Positions 1 through 12,864 of a stretch of 64,000 nucleotides of DNA are shown piece after piece. Every line of letters begins with the position of its first letter. The first letter of the stretch is position 1. The stretch comes from Ligustrum vulgare (lineage: Eukaryota; Streptophyta; Magnoliopsida; Lamiales; Oleaceae). The translations under genes and the position numbers were made by a program. The stretch is from contig OY743176.1 of assembly GCA_963555705.1 (NCBI GenBank), positions 37,308,497 through 37,372,496 of the forward strand. Reading direction: 5' to 3'. The notes beneath the pieces are model-generated. The model saw nothing but the letters and a program-made list of their open reading frames with translations, was not told where the DNA came from and made no database searches.

Positions 1-365
1 ACATTGAATGGAAAAGCATATAAATAGGCAAAATAAAACGTAATCGCTAACTGACTCTGAATAGAATTCTAATTAAAATAGAATACTAAATTAGGAAAAT
101 AACCTAAAATTCAAAAGGAAACAAAATAATTAAAAATCCTATAATTATGGAAATATAGTAAATTTCCGTCTGCATCATTGATTTGCCAATTTGAAGCCCC
201 AAACGATGGAATTTGACCCTAAAATCAATGGGCTCAAGGGCTTCCGCCCATGAGTCTTGCTCAGTGACTTGTTTCTACTCGAAAAACATATATTATCCAT
301 CCAATTCTGACATAGTTGACTGGATCTTGATTTCTCATTTTTGACGCCTTTTCCGGATCACATCA
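1..365 (-). mobile_element. Partial Ty3/gypsy LTR, cut by window edge
   Basis: Read on the minus strand, a purine-rich tract (366-377, GGAAGAGGGGA) is followed by TGATGTGATCCGG. That is the same PPT-plus-LTR start seen at 16831 and, more loosely, at 58892. Minus-strand codons just upstream resemble the pol tail of that lineage (YDSGR, compare FDSRSNP near 21170). The rest of the LTR runs leftwards off the window, so this is the 3' LTR of a minus-strand element whose far end is not visible. Confidence 0.55.
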
Positions 366-433
366 TCCCCTCTTCCTTTAAGATGATTCGTCCCGAATCA
401 TAACATTGCTAGCTTCTTTTCCGGATCACATCA
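366..433 (-). repeat. Gypsy polypurine tract and pol tail with an 18-bp duplication
   Basis: The stretch holds the polypurine tract (366-377) and the last pol codons of the left-edge gypsy element. The 18 bp containing the LTR start (348-365) recur in the same orientation at 416-433, on the internal side of the tract. The element's internal part is therefore rearranged right behind its LTR. Confidence 0.4.
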
Positions 434-1220
434 GGAAGAATATGAACTAAAAAAGGAATTCAAAAATGTAGGGCTGGTAAAGGTAGAATCAAAGAGAAGA
501 GAAATTATACGACCCACAGGGGCTAAATCAAGAAGGGCACTAATACCGCACAGGGTAATAGTCAATGGGCCAAAAGGAAAAACGAAAACATTATATTTAG
601 TGGACCAAAATTGAAGCGCCATAGAAAAAAGTACTGAATCAAAAATAGGGATTCCGGTGCAGGAGTTGATAGCACTGAGGACCCCTGCCCTTTTCAGAGT
701 GTTTTTGAAATCAGAATTCCTGAGCATTACTTTAGTCTAGGTTGAAAATGTTACAGTGGAGTCTGAAGGTGAAGACTTTGAAGGGGGAAAGACTGTGCCA
801 CTGCCGAAGTTTTGATTTCATCTGAGTTAATAAAAGCTGGACCCAGACACACATTCGAGGTCGACGATGAAGTAAATAGGGTATCAGACTCAACATTCGC
901 GAAGCAAGGGTTCTTTAAAAATCCTAGAAGGAGGAAATAGATTTTGATGAAGAGTAGATGTTTTGGGTGCCATGATTAGTAGAAGAGAATGAAAAATAAA
1001 ATTGTGGAAGAATAGTTATTACTTTTATAGGACGAAGGAGGCACGTCTAAAGTACAAAACGGTTGATCCCCAAAATTATAGGACATGACACTCGGAAATG
1101 GGATATTGAGCATTACCATGAAGCGTGTTGTTAGGCATTAAAAGAGGAAGATATGCTGAATACTCTGAATATTGCTGAATATAATGATTGCACCTTAATT
1201 CCGCCATATTGAGGGGTAAT
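434..1220. other. Unassigned, probably decayed retrotransposon interior
   Basis: No readable gene. The last bases (about 1210-1220) contain GAGGGG directly before TGTTGACACA, which looks like a polypurine tract beside an LTR. The stretch may be the eroded 3' interior of a plus-strand gypsy element. Short open frames here have no recognisable domain. Confidence 0.3.
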
Positions 1221-1925
1221 TGTTGACACATAAAAAATACCTAATTCGTAGGCCTAGCATAAAAGGTCCAAAACATGATAGCTCATTAAAGGTGAAAGGG
1301 CTATGTGAAGGGAGTGGGCGGCTGGGCGATCACTAGATTGCTTGGGCGATAGGACGAATGCAAGGACGATTGGATAACCAACCTGGATAAGGTTGAAGAA
1401 GAGGTTTTGGGGGTACATCCCACGATTCATCTGGTCATTAAGCAGTAGTTTCCACTTTTTTGGGTAGTTGGAAAGGATCATGGAAGTTACTTAAAGCAAA
1501 GTAGTGGATGTCAGTTATACAGGGAAGTGGACGATGGTTGTGCAATATGATGGACAACTGTTATTTCATGCAAGTTACAAGTTAAGGCAACAAATCAAGA
1601 ATTCAAAATTTCAGATTCTAGGAAGCAGATGTAGATACCTGTGTATATATAGTAGAAACTTAGGCGTTTAGAAGGACCAATCAATCAACTCTCAAATAGA
1701 GATTATGTAATTTTCTTTATCTTTAATTTTCCTGTTAAAATCCTAGTTTAGTTCTTATGCTTGTGCCTCTAGGAGGCATTTTGTATTCGTCGTAATTTTC
1801 GTTAAAAAAACACCCCTCGTTGGGACTTTATTTCGAGAGGTTGTTGTTCCTTACACATCGTATGAATCACTTTAATTGTTATCGAAATTCCATTAGCGCT
1901 AAACAATATTCCAAACAGATGCAGG
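1221..1925 (+). repeat. Old LTR, family Z, copy 1
   Basis: Begins TGTTGACACA after a purine-rich tract. It contains a TATA-like stretch (gtatatatag, about 1641-1652), then AGAAGGACCA, a GTAATTTTCTT segment and a GGAGGCAT segment. The same ordered blocks recur at 22530-23065 at clearly lower identity. I read it as an LTR because of the TATA box, the purine tract before it and the repeated order of blocks. The 3' border is approximate. Confidence 0.5.
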
Positions 1926-3099
1926 GCTTCTCGGGAGATTCAATAATTGCTAGGGGTAGATCGTACTTATAGTGGAACTTGGAGGTCTCCCACGTTAATG
2001 AAGAGCTATTGTAGACTTTGCGGTGGTTGACCTACAATCAAATTATAACGCTATCCAAGGGAGACCAACACTTCATGAATTGAAGGCAGCCACTTCTATT
2101 TGTTACTAAGTTATGAAGTTCCCCACTTCAAGCGTAGAAGGCATAGTTTGGAAAAACAAGACTGTTGCTCGAAGTTGCAATATAGTGTACCCAAAGGTTA
2201 GAATCAACACAATCACTAACATGCAAATCAATCCCAAGGCTAAAAATCGACGTAAAAAAGTAGAACCTATCGAATAGCTAGAAGCAATCCTACGACATCC
2301 AGATCATCTAGAGAAAGAGCTTCGAGTAGCCAATAAAAATCGAACTGGTCGGATTCTTGGGAAATAATTTGGATGCATTCTCTCAGAGTCATTCCAACAT
2401 GGCGGGGATAGACACAAAAGTGGCCTCCACAAGCTTAATGTTAACCTCAATGTGCTACCAAAACAGTATTGAAGGAGACCTTTAAATCCTGAATGGTACA
2501 TTGATTTAGCCAAAGAAGTGGACATACTATTGAGTAATAGGTTTATCCAAGACTGGATTTTTTTTTCTAACTATTGGAGAGAGAGGAAACCTAAGCCCAA
2601 CTTCTAAATATCATTGTTTACTATCATTTGACCAACTAGAGGATCACATGCCCTATCCTCAGAAAAGGAACTGTAAACTCAGTCTCTTTTGGGATCCTAA
2701 ATTTTTTCCTCCAAATCTCAAGATCACCCTTAGTCACCATCGTCTCATATTTTTGGCCTTCCACTTTGGCTCACTCCAGAGATAAAAAAAAATCTCCCTA
2801 CCTATTTCTGTTAGACCTTAGCCATACCCTCCTCATGTGACCCCCATGAGGCTATAATGACCCTCTCACCTGAGGGATTCACTGCCATCAATGAAGAAGC
2901 CCTTAGAGCCTCTCTAGGTTGCTCCCCAGAACTCTCACTTCACTCACTCATACTAACTCACCCAAGCAAAACACAAAAATACCTCAACAACACAACACAA
3001 CCAAACAGAAAACCTCAAAAGACGTATAAAAAGAAAATCTATTAGAACTGATAGTAGAACTACCCAAAAAGTAAAGAAGGTGCAGGAGAGAAGAGATGG
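1926..3099. other. Unassigned repeat-like DNA
   Basis: No coding region or terminal repeats recognised. A 62-residue open frame at 2857-3045 (+) has no known domain. The segment sits between two LTR fragments and is probably eroded transposon sequence. Confidence 0.3.
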
Positions 3100-3640
3100 T
3101 GTGTCACCTCGAGTTCTAAATACATGGTTCGCCACATCATCGTCTAATCTAACTTTTAAAATAATGATTTTAGCGGAAGAATAATTTTTTTTTTTCAGAC
3201 TTGGCAACATTTAAATAAAAATCAAATGGTAAATAAAATTTAATAACTTGGAATTTCTTGAAATAACAATTCAAAAGAAATCTTTTAACAAAGATATAAA
3301 ATTTACTAGTATTCTAAAATTAAACATGAATAAAATAAACTTTCTATTATTTTATTATTTTATTGCCACCATGTTCGTCACTCGCCTCCATCTCCAAAAT
3401 TTGCAAAAGTTGCTAAAAAAAGAATGAGCACTTTATAAAAATACTTACTAGACTCATAGCCAATAATTAATTTACAGAATAATTGAATACATAATTATGC
3501 AATTTATACAGTAACATCATCATTATAATCATAGGCTCTTTGTTTCAAAAAATAAAATAAAAAATCAAAGGCCCTTTAAAAACATAGGGTTTGGGTAGTC
3601 TCGTCTCATGTATTAAAGTATGTAAGTTATGCATAACTGT
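3100..3640 (-). repeat. LTR fragment, family X, copy 0
   Basis: Starts TGTGTCACCTCGAG and matches, in the same block order, the family X copy that starts TGTAATGCCCCGAG at 23390. Shared blocks include the ACTCATnGCCAATAATTAAT segment and the GGGTAGTyTCGTCTCAT segment. The inverted copy at 42154-42990 holds the same blocks. The TGTnA..CCC start on the plus strand implies an LTR read on the minus strand. Confidence 0.5.
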
Positions 3641-4404
3641 TGGGAACCCAGGTTGCTTTACTCACAAAAATTGATTCCTTGTGACTAGATCATTCCGTTA
3701 CCGAATTTTCTGTTCTATATATTTAACTTCAAACAAGGGCATTGTAATAAGAGAGAAGACTAGACCACTCTCAAAGAACTATTGATTATTTTCACTCTAC
3801 AAATCTTCAATAGATAGATAAATCTAAGTTCATTCTTAATCTCAAGCTCCGCACTTGTATGAAATTCTTTTCCTTACCACAATTCACGCTGCTATTTTCT
3901 CACACGAAGTTGATAAAGAAATTGACACGTGTCTATATTAATTTCTGACGTCAAGTAGTAACAACTTTTGGCATCGAAATCTAAAACCAAATGAGGACTC
4001 ATGAATAACCACTTGACTTCTAAACTATGGAATCAAATCATCATAAGCAGGTCAAGATCATTCAAATAAAAATTAGAGGAAAATGCAACACATGTAACTT
4101 TTAAATAATTTTGACAAGATTGTAACTTTAGGACCTTTTTATTCCACTAAAAAATTAAAACACTTGGATGTCCTTAATTAAAGTTTATTTAACTGATGAA
4201 AAAATAGTACTTAAAAAAAAATTACATCCACCCCACCCTATCTCACCCCCACATACTAAACCACTCTCATATGCACTTCCCCATTTAACTCTAATTCATC
4301 TTCCTCATTTATTTTCTTCGATTTTCTCATTTGCTTGTTGGTTAAAAGAAGTATGTACCTTACGAGCAATTTCGACAAGATGTTGACTCAGTTTTCTTCT
4401 TATT
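3641..4404. other. Unassigned; first half LTR-like
   Basis: 3641-3975 begins TGTTGGGAAC, has a TATA-like box and contains GACACGTGTC, resembling an isolated LTR end, but no partner copy is seen. The rest is AT-rich with no gene. It ends at the target duplication TCTAA (4405-4409) of the neighbouring copia element. Confidence 0.3.
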
Positions 4405-4409
4405 TCTAA

Positions 4410-5013
4410 TATAAATACATTTGGACCAGCCCAGCTGAAGCCCAAGAGTTAAAACCAGTTGGACCGTATTTTAAGCCCAATCCTGAAATCTGCTTATTTC
4501 AACTTGGGCCAAATGATTGGAGCCCAATCTCACAACCCAGACTTGAGGCCCATGTTCACCACCGCCATATTCTTAAACCGTTGGATCACTCTACTATCAT
4601 CACCACCGTTGATTTGAAGATAAGCTTGCTGAAGACTCTTCAAACGTCATAATTCATCAAGAACTCTCTATTCTGACTCTCTGGTTCTCTCTATCTTCAT
4701 CTTCTTCGTTCCAGAAAAATACTCTTTGATTTCTCTTGTTTTCTCACAAATTTCTTATTGGTTTTTTTACTGATTCTTTATGTATAATCAGTATTGCTTA
4801 ATGGTTGTTATACAAATTGTGTTTTTGTGTAATTTTCTATGTGTTTTGCGAGTTTTATTGAGATTTTGGATATTTTGAATCAGAGACTTGAATCTGTATA
4901 TTTTCTTTTGATACTTTGCGAGTTTTGTGAGTAATAAAATTTCCTTGAAGTTTTATGTTTTAAATTGTGGTTGTATCACTTTGTGGTTGATTCTGAGCCT
5001 TGATTTCTTAACA
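4410..5013 (+). repeat. copia-1 5' LTR
   Basis: Matches 10279-10868 nearly end to end and ends in AACA just before the PBS. It carries a 13-bp segment near its 3' end (TATCACTTTGTGG) that the 3' LTR lacks. That segment lies between short direct repeats (TTGTGGTTG and TTGTGGTTGATTC), so slippage explains the loss. Confidence 0.92.
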
Positions 5014-5014
5014 G

Positions 5015-5026
5015 TGGTATCAGAGC
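5015..5026 (+). other. copia-1 primer binding site
   Basis: TGGTATCAGAGC, the usual complement to the 3' end of initiator tRNA-Met in plant LTR retrotransposons, lies one base after the 5' LTR. Confidence 0.9.
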
Positions 5027-6030
5027 CTTAGGGTTCGCGTAAATACACTGATTTGACTCAGATCTTGTTAGATCTAGATGTTTTCTTTGTGGATCTGTGA
5101 TTTTCTGGAATTTTTCTTTGTGGTTTCTGAATACAACGTTTTAGGATTTTTTAGATCTTGGTGGTAATCTTTGAGAAAATTACTTTTCTTGAAGTTTTAT
5201 GAAAACTTTCTTTAAAACTTTTTTTGTTTTCTTGAAATTTTCAGATTTTTTGAAATTTTTTGGGAAATTTTTCAATACACTCTTCGTGGTATACATTGCT
5301 TAGTGGAAATATTGTTTAAAACCTATTTTCAAAATTAGGTTTTCTCAGAATTTTTTAATTTTCTGGATCTTTTATTCTGGGTCTTATATTTTTGGGGATC
5401 TTTGTTTGTTCCAATATATTTCTTTATAAATATACTGGTAATACTTAGTGATCCTATATCTTGGTGGCTGAACTTCGTGGCTTATCTGAAAGGCTTAGTG
5501 GTACTGAACTTGTGGGTTCTGAATCTTTATGGATTGATATCTTTGTGGAGCTGCAGTTGTATAGAAACATGCAACAGGTGATATTTTTTAATTTTTGCAT
5601 AATATACTGCTATTTGTTTTCAATTCTTGGTTCTTTCCAAAATTTCTCCGTTGAAGCCTACTTTTTGGACCTCAATCCTTACATTTGTCCAGGATTTCTT
5701 GAGAATCCAGGAATCTAAGGGAGCTTGGGTTGACCCATAATAGGTTGAGGGATATACTGGAAGAATTGTTTTTCAGTATATTAGTTCTTAGTGGTTTTCT
5801 TGATCAGCCTGATTACTGTTATTGATTTGTGATCACCTTGATTGCCTTACTGTGTAAAATTGTTTCAGAGACTGTGTGTCTTATATCTTGATCTTTGTGG
5901 AATATTTCTGATAATTCTTGACTTCTGTGCTTATACCCTGCATTTCTATCTGTCTGTCTGTTCTTGGTTTGAAGTAATAAAGCCTCAATTCTCGATAAAT
6001 TTTTCTTTAAAATTTTTAGTCATTACTTTA
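5027..6030 (+). other. copia-1 untranslated leader
   Basis: About 1 kb of T-rich sequence between the PBS and the gag ATG, with no recognisable domain. Open frames at 5461-5718 and 5842-6030 are short and family-unspecific. A long leader before gag is normal for this kind of element. Confidence 0.55.
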
Positions 6031-7074
6031 ATGGCTACTATAAAAGTAGATGTTGAAGTATGGAATGACAAAGGAGATTTTAATCTCTGGAGCCAGAAAA
6101 TGAAGGCTTTGTTACTACAAATGAAATGTACCAAAGCCATAGATCAATCTTGGCCTTCAAATTTACCTCAGGATAGACAAATTGAAATGGATGAAACTGC
6201 TTGGAGTACTATTTTTCTTCATTTGTCTGATAATGTGATTAGACAAATAGGGAAGACTAAAACAGCTATGGCTCTTTGGGAAAAATTAGAAGAGGTTTAT
6301 GATACTGTCTCCTTGCCTGATAAGTGCTTCTTGTGAAAACAATACTTTTCTTTCAAGTTTGATCCATCTAAAGATGTGGATGATAATATGAATAGGTTTA
6401 CTAAGATCACACAGAGTCTTTTAAATTGTGATGAAAAAACTTACTGATGAACAAAAAGTTGTCTATTTACTTAATGCTATGGTTGATAAGTTCAAAGACC
6501 TTAGGAATGCACTTGAATATGGTGGGCAGAAATTGATTACAGAAATTGTTCACACTTCTCTTAAGAATAAGGAACTTGAATTCAAAAATAATCCTAAAGA
6601 GGCCTATAGTGTTATAGGATCTTCAAAGAGAAGGAATTCCTTTAGGAACAATAAGCCAGTGAGTAATTTCAATAAAAATTGGAATATTTCTAATAATAAT
6701 AGAAACTGGAATACTGTGAACAGTAAGTCTACACGAGGAAATTTTTAAAACAAAGTCAATTTCAATAGGTCTAATGACAACACCTATAGAGGACACAATA
6801 ATTCTAGGAATCAGACCAATTTTAGAAGTGATGATAACCCTAGAAATCAAGACAACCTTAGAAATCAGAATAATATCAGGGGGCAAGACAACACTGGGGG
6901 ATTAGATAATATAAATAGACCCAGACTTTGTTTTTATTGTGGCCAACCTGGACATCACATTAAAAATTGTTTCAAAAGGAAGAATGAAATAGGAACCAGT
7001 AACCAAACTGAAGCTGCAGCTCAAGATAATAATGGTGTGGTGTATGTTACTACTGAATCTGATAATAAACATGA
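6031..7074 (+). pseudogene. copia-1 gag relic
   Basis: Capsid-type Gag that would package the element RNA. The ATG at 6031 opens MATIKVDVEVWNDKGDFN, the usual start of copia gag proteins of the TNT1 kind. A conserved LHLSDNVIRQI block and a WEKLEEVY block follow. The reading frame is cut by a TGA at 6334-6336 and by a TAA at about 6746. The nucleocapsid zinc knuckle remains at 6929-6970 (CFYCGQPGHHIKNC, the CX2CX4HX4C pattern). The asparagine-rich stretch before it is typical of the linker. The original frame is readable across the stops, so this is a recently silenced gag rather than unrelated sequence. Confidence 0.85.
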
Positions 7075-10000
7075 ATGAATACTTGATTCTGGTTGTACTT
7101 TTCATATGTGTCTTGAAAGAAATTTGTTTTTTGATTTTAGTAGTAACTGTGATGGTTCTGTAAAACTTGGAAACAATGTGATCTGTGATGTTAAAGGAAC
7201 AAGTAACATACAATTGAAACTTGAAAATAACAAGACATTAGTCTTGAATCAAACTAGATATGTGCCTGACTTAAAAAGGAATTTGATCTCACTTGGTGTG
7301 CTTGATTCTGAATCCTATGAGATAAGATTGCATAAAGGTTACCTATCTATCTTTAAAGGTAATCTGTTACTTTTCTGCACTCCCAAAATTAATTGAATTT
7401 ATGTGTTAAATTCCTTTCCTATTTGTGCTAAGTCCTTTAATGCTGTTTCTGATATTGATAAAACTACATTATGGCATAAAAGACTTGGTCACTTAGGAGA
7501 AAAAGGTTTAAAATTAGTTGAAAAGAAAGGTGTTTTTGATAAAGATGTTTTACAAAAACTTGATTTATCTGAGAAATGTATTTTGGGAAAGCAGAAAAGA
7601 AACTCTTTTGGAAAAGGGATTCATAAATCAAGTGACATTCTTGAATATTTACATGCTTATTTATGGGGTCTGCTCCAGTTAATTCTATTTCAGGTTTTAG
7701 ATATTTCTTGCTGATTGTTGATGACTTTTCTAGAAAAACCTAGGTTCATTTGTTGAAAAATAAGGATGAGACTGCGTGGATGTTTAAAAATTGGATCACC
7801 TTAGTTCAAAATTTGAAAGATAATAGGGTTAAAATTATTAGGACAAATAATGGCCTTGATTTTTGTAATCAAGACTTTGATTTCTTTTGTAGTAGTCTAG
7901 GTATTCTCAGGCACAGGATTGTTGCATACAGTCCACAGCGAAATGGGGTTGCTGAAAGAATAAATAAGACTCTCCTAGAAAGAACTAGGTGTCTTTTACT
8001 TGATTCTAATCTGCCTAAAATTTTTTGGGGTGAAGCAGTTAAAATTGCTTCATATTTGATCAATCTTTCTCCCTGCAGTACTATTGATTTTAAAATTCCT
8101 GATCAAATTTGGAACAATTCTCTTCCAGATTTTTCTAAACTTAAAATATTTGGGTGTGCTGCATACTCACACCAAACTGAAACTAAACTTGATTCCAAGT
8201 CGTCACTCAAATGTGTTTTTCTAGGATATGGAGAAGGAGTCGAAGGTTATAGGCTGTGGGTGAAAGAACAGGGAGGTTGTAGGGTCATTTTAAGTAGATC
8301 AGTTGTTTTTAATGAAAAAATCTTCCCTTGTAAAAATGAAATTTTAACTGATCCTATTAGTGAACAAGATTTCCTTACCTCTGAACTGAGTGTAGACCAT
8401 TTGAGTGATGAAAATGGTCTGCCCAATACTCAGTTTCAGGTGGAGCAACCCCCACATTCACCAAATATTACTCCTGGTCATGTTTCACCTAATACTGACC
8501 CTATTCTTGAAAATATTTCTGATACTGAAACAGATTTAAATCTTGATAATTATCTATTAGCTAGGGATAGAACTAGAAGGGAGATTAGACCTCCTGCTAG
8601 ATATGATGATCTTGATTTTATATCTGCTTTTACATATTCTGAACATTTTCTATATGAACCCGAATCATTTGAAGAAGCCATGTCTTCACCTAACTCTAAA
8701 CTGTGGCTTGCAGCCGTGCAAGAAGAGATGTATTCTCTTATTAAAAATGGCTCTTGGACCTTAGTCAGTAAACCTGTTAATTCTTGAATAATAGACTGTA
8801 AATGGATTTTCAAAATAAAAGAAGGTGACTTAAAAGCTATAAAACCTAGATATAAGGCTAGGCTTGTAGCAAAAGGTTTTTCTCAAAAAGAAGGTATAGA
8901 TTACAATGAAATATTTTCACCAGTTGTTAAATATACCTCTATTAGAATATTATTTGCTCTAGTTGCTCAATTTGATTTGGAATTAGAACAAATGGATGTT
9001 AAAACTGCCTTCTTGAATGGTTTTTTGGATGAAACTATTTACATGCATCAACCTAAAGGCTTTGAGAAATTTGGTAAATCTGATTTGGTATGTTTGCTAA
9101 AAAGGTCACTTTATGGCTTGAAACAAGCCCCAAGACAATGATATAAAAGATTTGATTCTTATATTCAAAGTCTAAATTTTCAAAAAAGCCAATATGATTC
9201 TTGTTTTTATTATAAGAATGATAATTCTGATTTTATGTAATTACTACTATATGTTGATGACATGTTGATTGTTGGCCCTAATATGCATGAGATTAACCTT
9301 CTGAAAAATAAACTGCATTCTGAATTTGAGATGAAAGACCTAGGGCATGCTAAAAGAATTTTAGGTATGGATATTTTTAGGGATAGACAATCTGGAAGTT
9401 TATGTTTAAACCAAAAGCATTACATTGAAAAAGTTTTAACTAGATTTAATCTGTTTGATTCCAAACCCGTTTCTCTGCCTTTTCCTGCTCACTTTAAATT
9501 GTCATCTGATCATTGCCCTAAATCTGTAGAAGAAGAACTTAGAATGAAAAATGTCCCTTACTCTAATGCTGTAGGATCTGTTATGTATCTTATGGTGTGC
9601 ACTAGACCTGATATTACTTTTTCTGTCAGTGTTCTTAGTAGATTTATGAGTAATCCTGGCGAATTACACTGGGAAGTTGTGAAATCTCTCTTAAAGTATC
9701 TTAAAGGTTCTGTAAATTTGGGTTTAGTGTTTTCTAAAACCAAAAATGATTTCAAATTAAAAGGTTTTGTAGACTCAGATTTTGCAGGAAACATAGATAA
9801 TAGAAAGTCAACTTCTGCATATTTCTTTACATTGAATTGTTCATGCATTAGCTGGAAATCACAGCTACAAAAACTTGTGGTAGTGTCTTCAACTGAGGCA
9901 GAATATATTGCTGCCACAGATGCTGTAAAAGAATGTATTTGGCTGAAAGGTTTGCTATCTAAAATTACTTGTATTGATAATTCTGCTATTGAGCTCTGCA

Positions 10001-10224
10001 CTGGTAGCCTTAGTGCATTACATTTGTGTAAAAATCCTATCTTTCATAACAGGTCAAATCACATTGATGTGAAATTTCACTTCATTAGGGATATAACTGA
10101 AAAGGGTATAGTTAAACTTTTTAAAATTCCAACTTAGTTAAATCCTGCAGATGCAGGAACTAAAATAATCCCTATAAACAAATTTAAAGATGCTTTGAAT
10201 TCTCTTAAATTGTTAGAGTTTTGA
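7075..10224 (+). pseudogene. copia-1 pol relic (protease, integrase, RT, RNase H)
   Basis: Domains in copia order. Protease: ILDSGCTFHM at about 7079. GAG-pre-integrase: LWHKRLGHLG at about 7469. Integrase core about 7700-8060, with DDFSRK and NGVAERINKTLLE, but the second catalytic Asp reads Asn (RTNNG). Reverse transcriptase about 8790-9500, with FLNGFLDETIYM and the YVDD active site at about 9250. RNase H about 9760-10140, with SSTEAEYIAA. Stops lie at 7076 and 7741 (both in place of Trp), 7396, 8785, 9139 (Trp), 9238 and 10135, and the frame shifts near 7710. It would be processed from a Gag-Pol polyprotein, but no functional enzyme can be made here. Confidence 0.92.
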
Positions 10225-10267
10225 TACTGCTATGTTTTCTTATGTCTGTAGGTGTCCTGATCCAATT

Positions 10268-10278
10268 GAGGTGGAGAA
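10268..10278 (+). other. copia-1 polypurine tract
   Basis: GAGGTGGAGAA sits directly before the TG of the 3' LTR, the position where plus-strand DNA synthesis is primed. Confidence 0.8.
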
Positions 10279-10868
10279 TGTTAATACATTTGGAACAGCC
10301 CAGCTGAAGCCCAAGAGTTAAAACCAGTTGGACCGTATTTTAAGCCCAATCCTGAAATCTGCTTATTTCAACTTGGGCCAAATGATTGGAGCCCAATCTC
10401 ACAACCTGAACTTGAGGCCCATGTTCACCACCGCCATATTCTTAAACCGTTGGATCACTCTACTATCACCACCACCGTTGACTTGAAGATAAGCTTGCTG
10501 AAGAAGACTCTTCAAACATCATAATTCATCGAGAACTCTCTATTCTGACTCTCTGATTCTCTCTCTCTTCATCTTCTTCATTCCAGAAAAATACTCTCTA
10601 ATTTCTCTTGTTTTCTCGCAAATTTCTTAGTGGTTTTTTACTGATTCTTTGTGTATAATCATTATTGCTTAGTGGTTGTTATACAGATTGTGATTCTGTG
10701 TAATCTTCTGTGTGTTTTGCGAGTTTTATTGAGATTTTGGATATTTTGAATCAGAGACCTGAATCTGTATATTTTCTTTTGATACTTTGCGATTTTTGTG
10801 ATTAATAAAATTTCCTTGAAGTTTTATGTTTTAAATTGTGGTTGATTCTGAGCCTTGATTTCTTAACA
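10279..10868 (+). repeat. copia-1 3' LTR
   Basis: Begins TGTTAATACATTTGG and ends TTAACA. It is followed by the target duplication TCTAA. It pairs with 4410-5013. Confidence 0.93.
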
Positions 10869-10873
10869 TCTAA

Positions 10874-12864
10874 CACAAGTTATGTTTATATCTCATTAGT
10901 CCATTAACTAAGGTTTAGGATTTTTGGATTTTTTTTACCAAAAATGTATAATATTTTTTCTGCCTCTAATAGTTGGTGAGTTTGCCTCGAAATTAGAGTA
11001 TTTATATTATCAAATTGAGTTCTTGTAAGAGATTTCATTGGAACTTATGGTGCCTCGGAATTAGAATATTTATTTTCTCATAAATTGAGCTCTGGTAAGG
11101 GATCTCATTCAAAATTTATGAGGGTATACTAGGAATTTAATTTGTGGTTCATTAGAATAAACAAGTTTGTTGTAGTTTAATAGAATATACAACGTTCATT
11201 GTAGGTTGAATTTATGAATTGATACGTCATTTTAATTTGTTATATATGATTCGTAAATTAGATAACGTGCTTCATTCTATTGTAATGTGGTTCATTCTAT
11301 CATCATTGTGGATTGAAACGTGTAATTTATGTTTGCATACGAAGAGCTTCTTAAGGTACACAAGAAACATCTTTCAAGAAAGTATCATTCTGGACATAAG
11401 GTTACCAGAAGACGGTTATAATATATTGAAAATGTATAGTTGTTTCATTACTTGTCGTACGAATTCATTACTTGTTAATCATAGTATGACATTGGAATTT
11501 GTTCATGTTAATGGAGTTGTAGATGGATTCTGAACTCCTTATACTAGGAGTGGTCGAAAGATAGGGAAAAATAGTATGTAATAGAACTTCATTGACTTCA
11601 AAAACTGTGTTTCTTTTGGAATTATAATTTGTCGTATTATTTTGAAGTTATATCATGATGTGTATGTCGAAAAACTTATTTTTATGTTTGTTTAGTTCAT
11701 GTTCATGGGAGAAAATAAAGTTTGGTTGTGTAGCAGGTCAAATTATTGAGATATCATTTGTAAAGAATCATTTGTATAAGTTAGATGATCAACAATATTA
11801 TCACTAATGTCATACTGAAATACGATATCGATTAATGAAAATAAATTATTGAAACATGATAAAAAGATCGCGCCAAATGAATGTGCGATTCATGAAATTT
11901 GACAAAACAAATTGATAAATGAAACCCTATAATTGCAAACAAATGTGTAGGTCTAGTCTTTCGTAATGAGCCTACAACTTCTAAAATATTTCTATACTTC
12001 CCCTAAAAGAACAATTTGCATACAACATTTTAGAGTATCACAATGTTGGTTGTAACCACAATTTTATCCCCTTCATATCCGTTTCATTCTATTTCATGTG
12101 GTTACATATATTCATCTTCGTCAATGAAGTTCTCCACCTCTGTACCATGTGACAGAACATCCGTATTCTCATGTTTGGGGACTGACTCAATATTACAGAC
12201 TATGGTTGCAATAGCATTCTCTTTTGTTATGTTTTGCATATGTTTGACCTCATGATCTTCTTCTCCTTTCCCTTCAAAAATCTATGTTTCTTTAGTTGAC
12301 CTCTTGATGAGTATTTTAGGAAACTGCGCCCCGCTTATAGTTTTTGTCTCAAGTTACATTTATATTGTTCGAATTTTCTTATTTTCGGGCAAATTCTCTC
12401 TAACGGCTTTAAATCGGTAAAGATCGACATTGGAACCGTCATTCTTCACTGAGCACTATACGGGTTATCATTAAATTTGTGTGATGGGAACACATTCTTC
12501 ATGAGTCATTAAGTATGTTCATCAATGCTCAACTACCAAATCATAAAAATGATGACAACAAACTTTTACTATGCTTTATTACATAGAGAATATTCCAAGA
12601 ATTGTGTACATTGCTACATTTAGTCAAAATAATGAATGAATAATAATTCTCAAAGTAATTTAAGCATGTTGTATTTCCTATCCTATCCTATGAATTAATC
12701 TAAGTGCACAATTATTTTGACAATGTACATGACAATTTGGTGATGTGGAAGTGTTATTATTGTTGATTTAAAAGATGATGTGATGTGTGAAAAAAAAATT
12801 GCGCCACATAGGTAAATTATCATTTTCATTGTGACCATCATTGTGAGTGTAGCAAAGTTGCCTA
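10874..12864. other. Unassigned AT-rich stretch before the Helitron
   Basis: No recognisable gene. Open frames of 104 and 70 codons (11219-11533 and 12043-12255, +) have no known domain and plain AT-rich composition. The one structure seen is the tandem duplication listed at 10984-11119. Confidence 0.35.
10984..11119 (+). repeat. Two-unit imperfect 68-bp tandem repeat
   Basis: Units start GCCTCGAAATTAGAG at 10984 and GCCTCGGAATTAGAA at 11052. Each continues through an AAATTGAG segment and a GATyTCATT segment in the same order. The two units differ at many positions, so the duplication is old. Confidence 0.7.

Larger units (their letters stand above)
4410..10868 (+). mobile_element. Full-length degenerate Ty1/copia retrotransposon (copia-1)
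   Basis: A complete element of about 6.46 kb: two LTRs (604 and 590 bp, roughly 5% different by eye), a tRNA-Met type PBS, gag, protease, integrase, RT and RNase H in copia order, a PPT and a 5-bp target duplication TCTAA (4405-4409 and 10869-10873). The gag and pol relics resemble Tork/TNT1-like copia elements, which is a family-level inference. At least nine in-frame stops and a frameshift make it unable to encode its proteins. The 5' LTR start has decayed from TG to TA; the 3' copy keeps TG. Confidence 0.93.
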
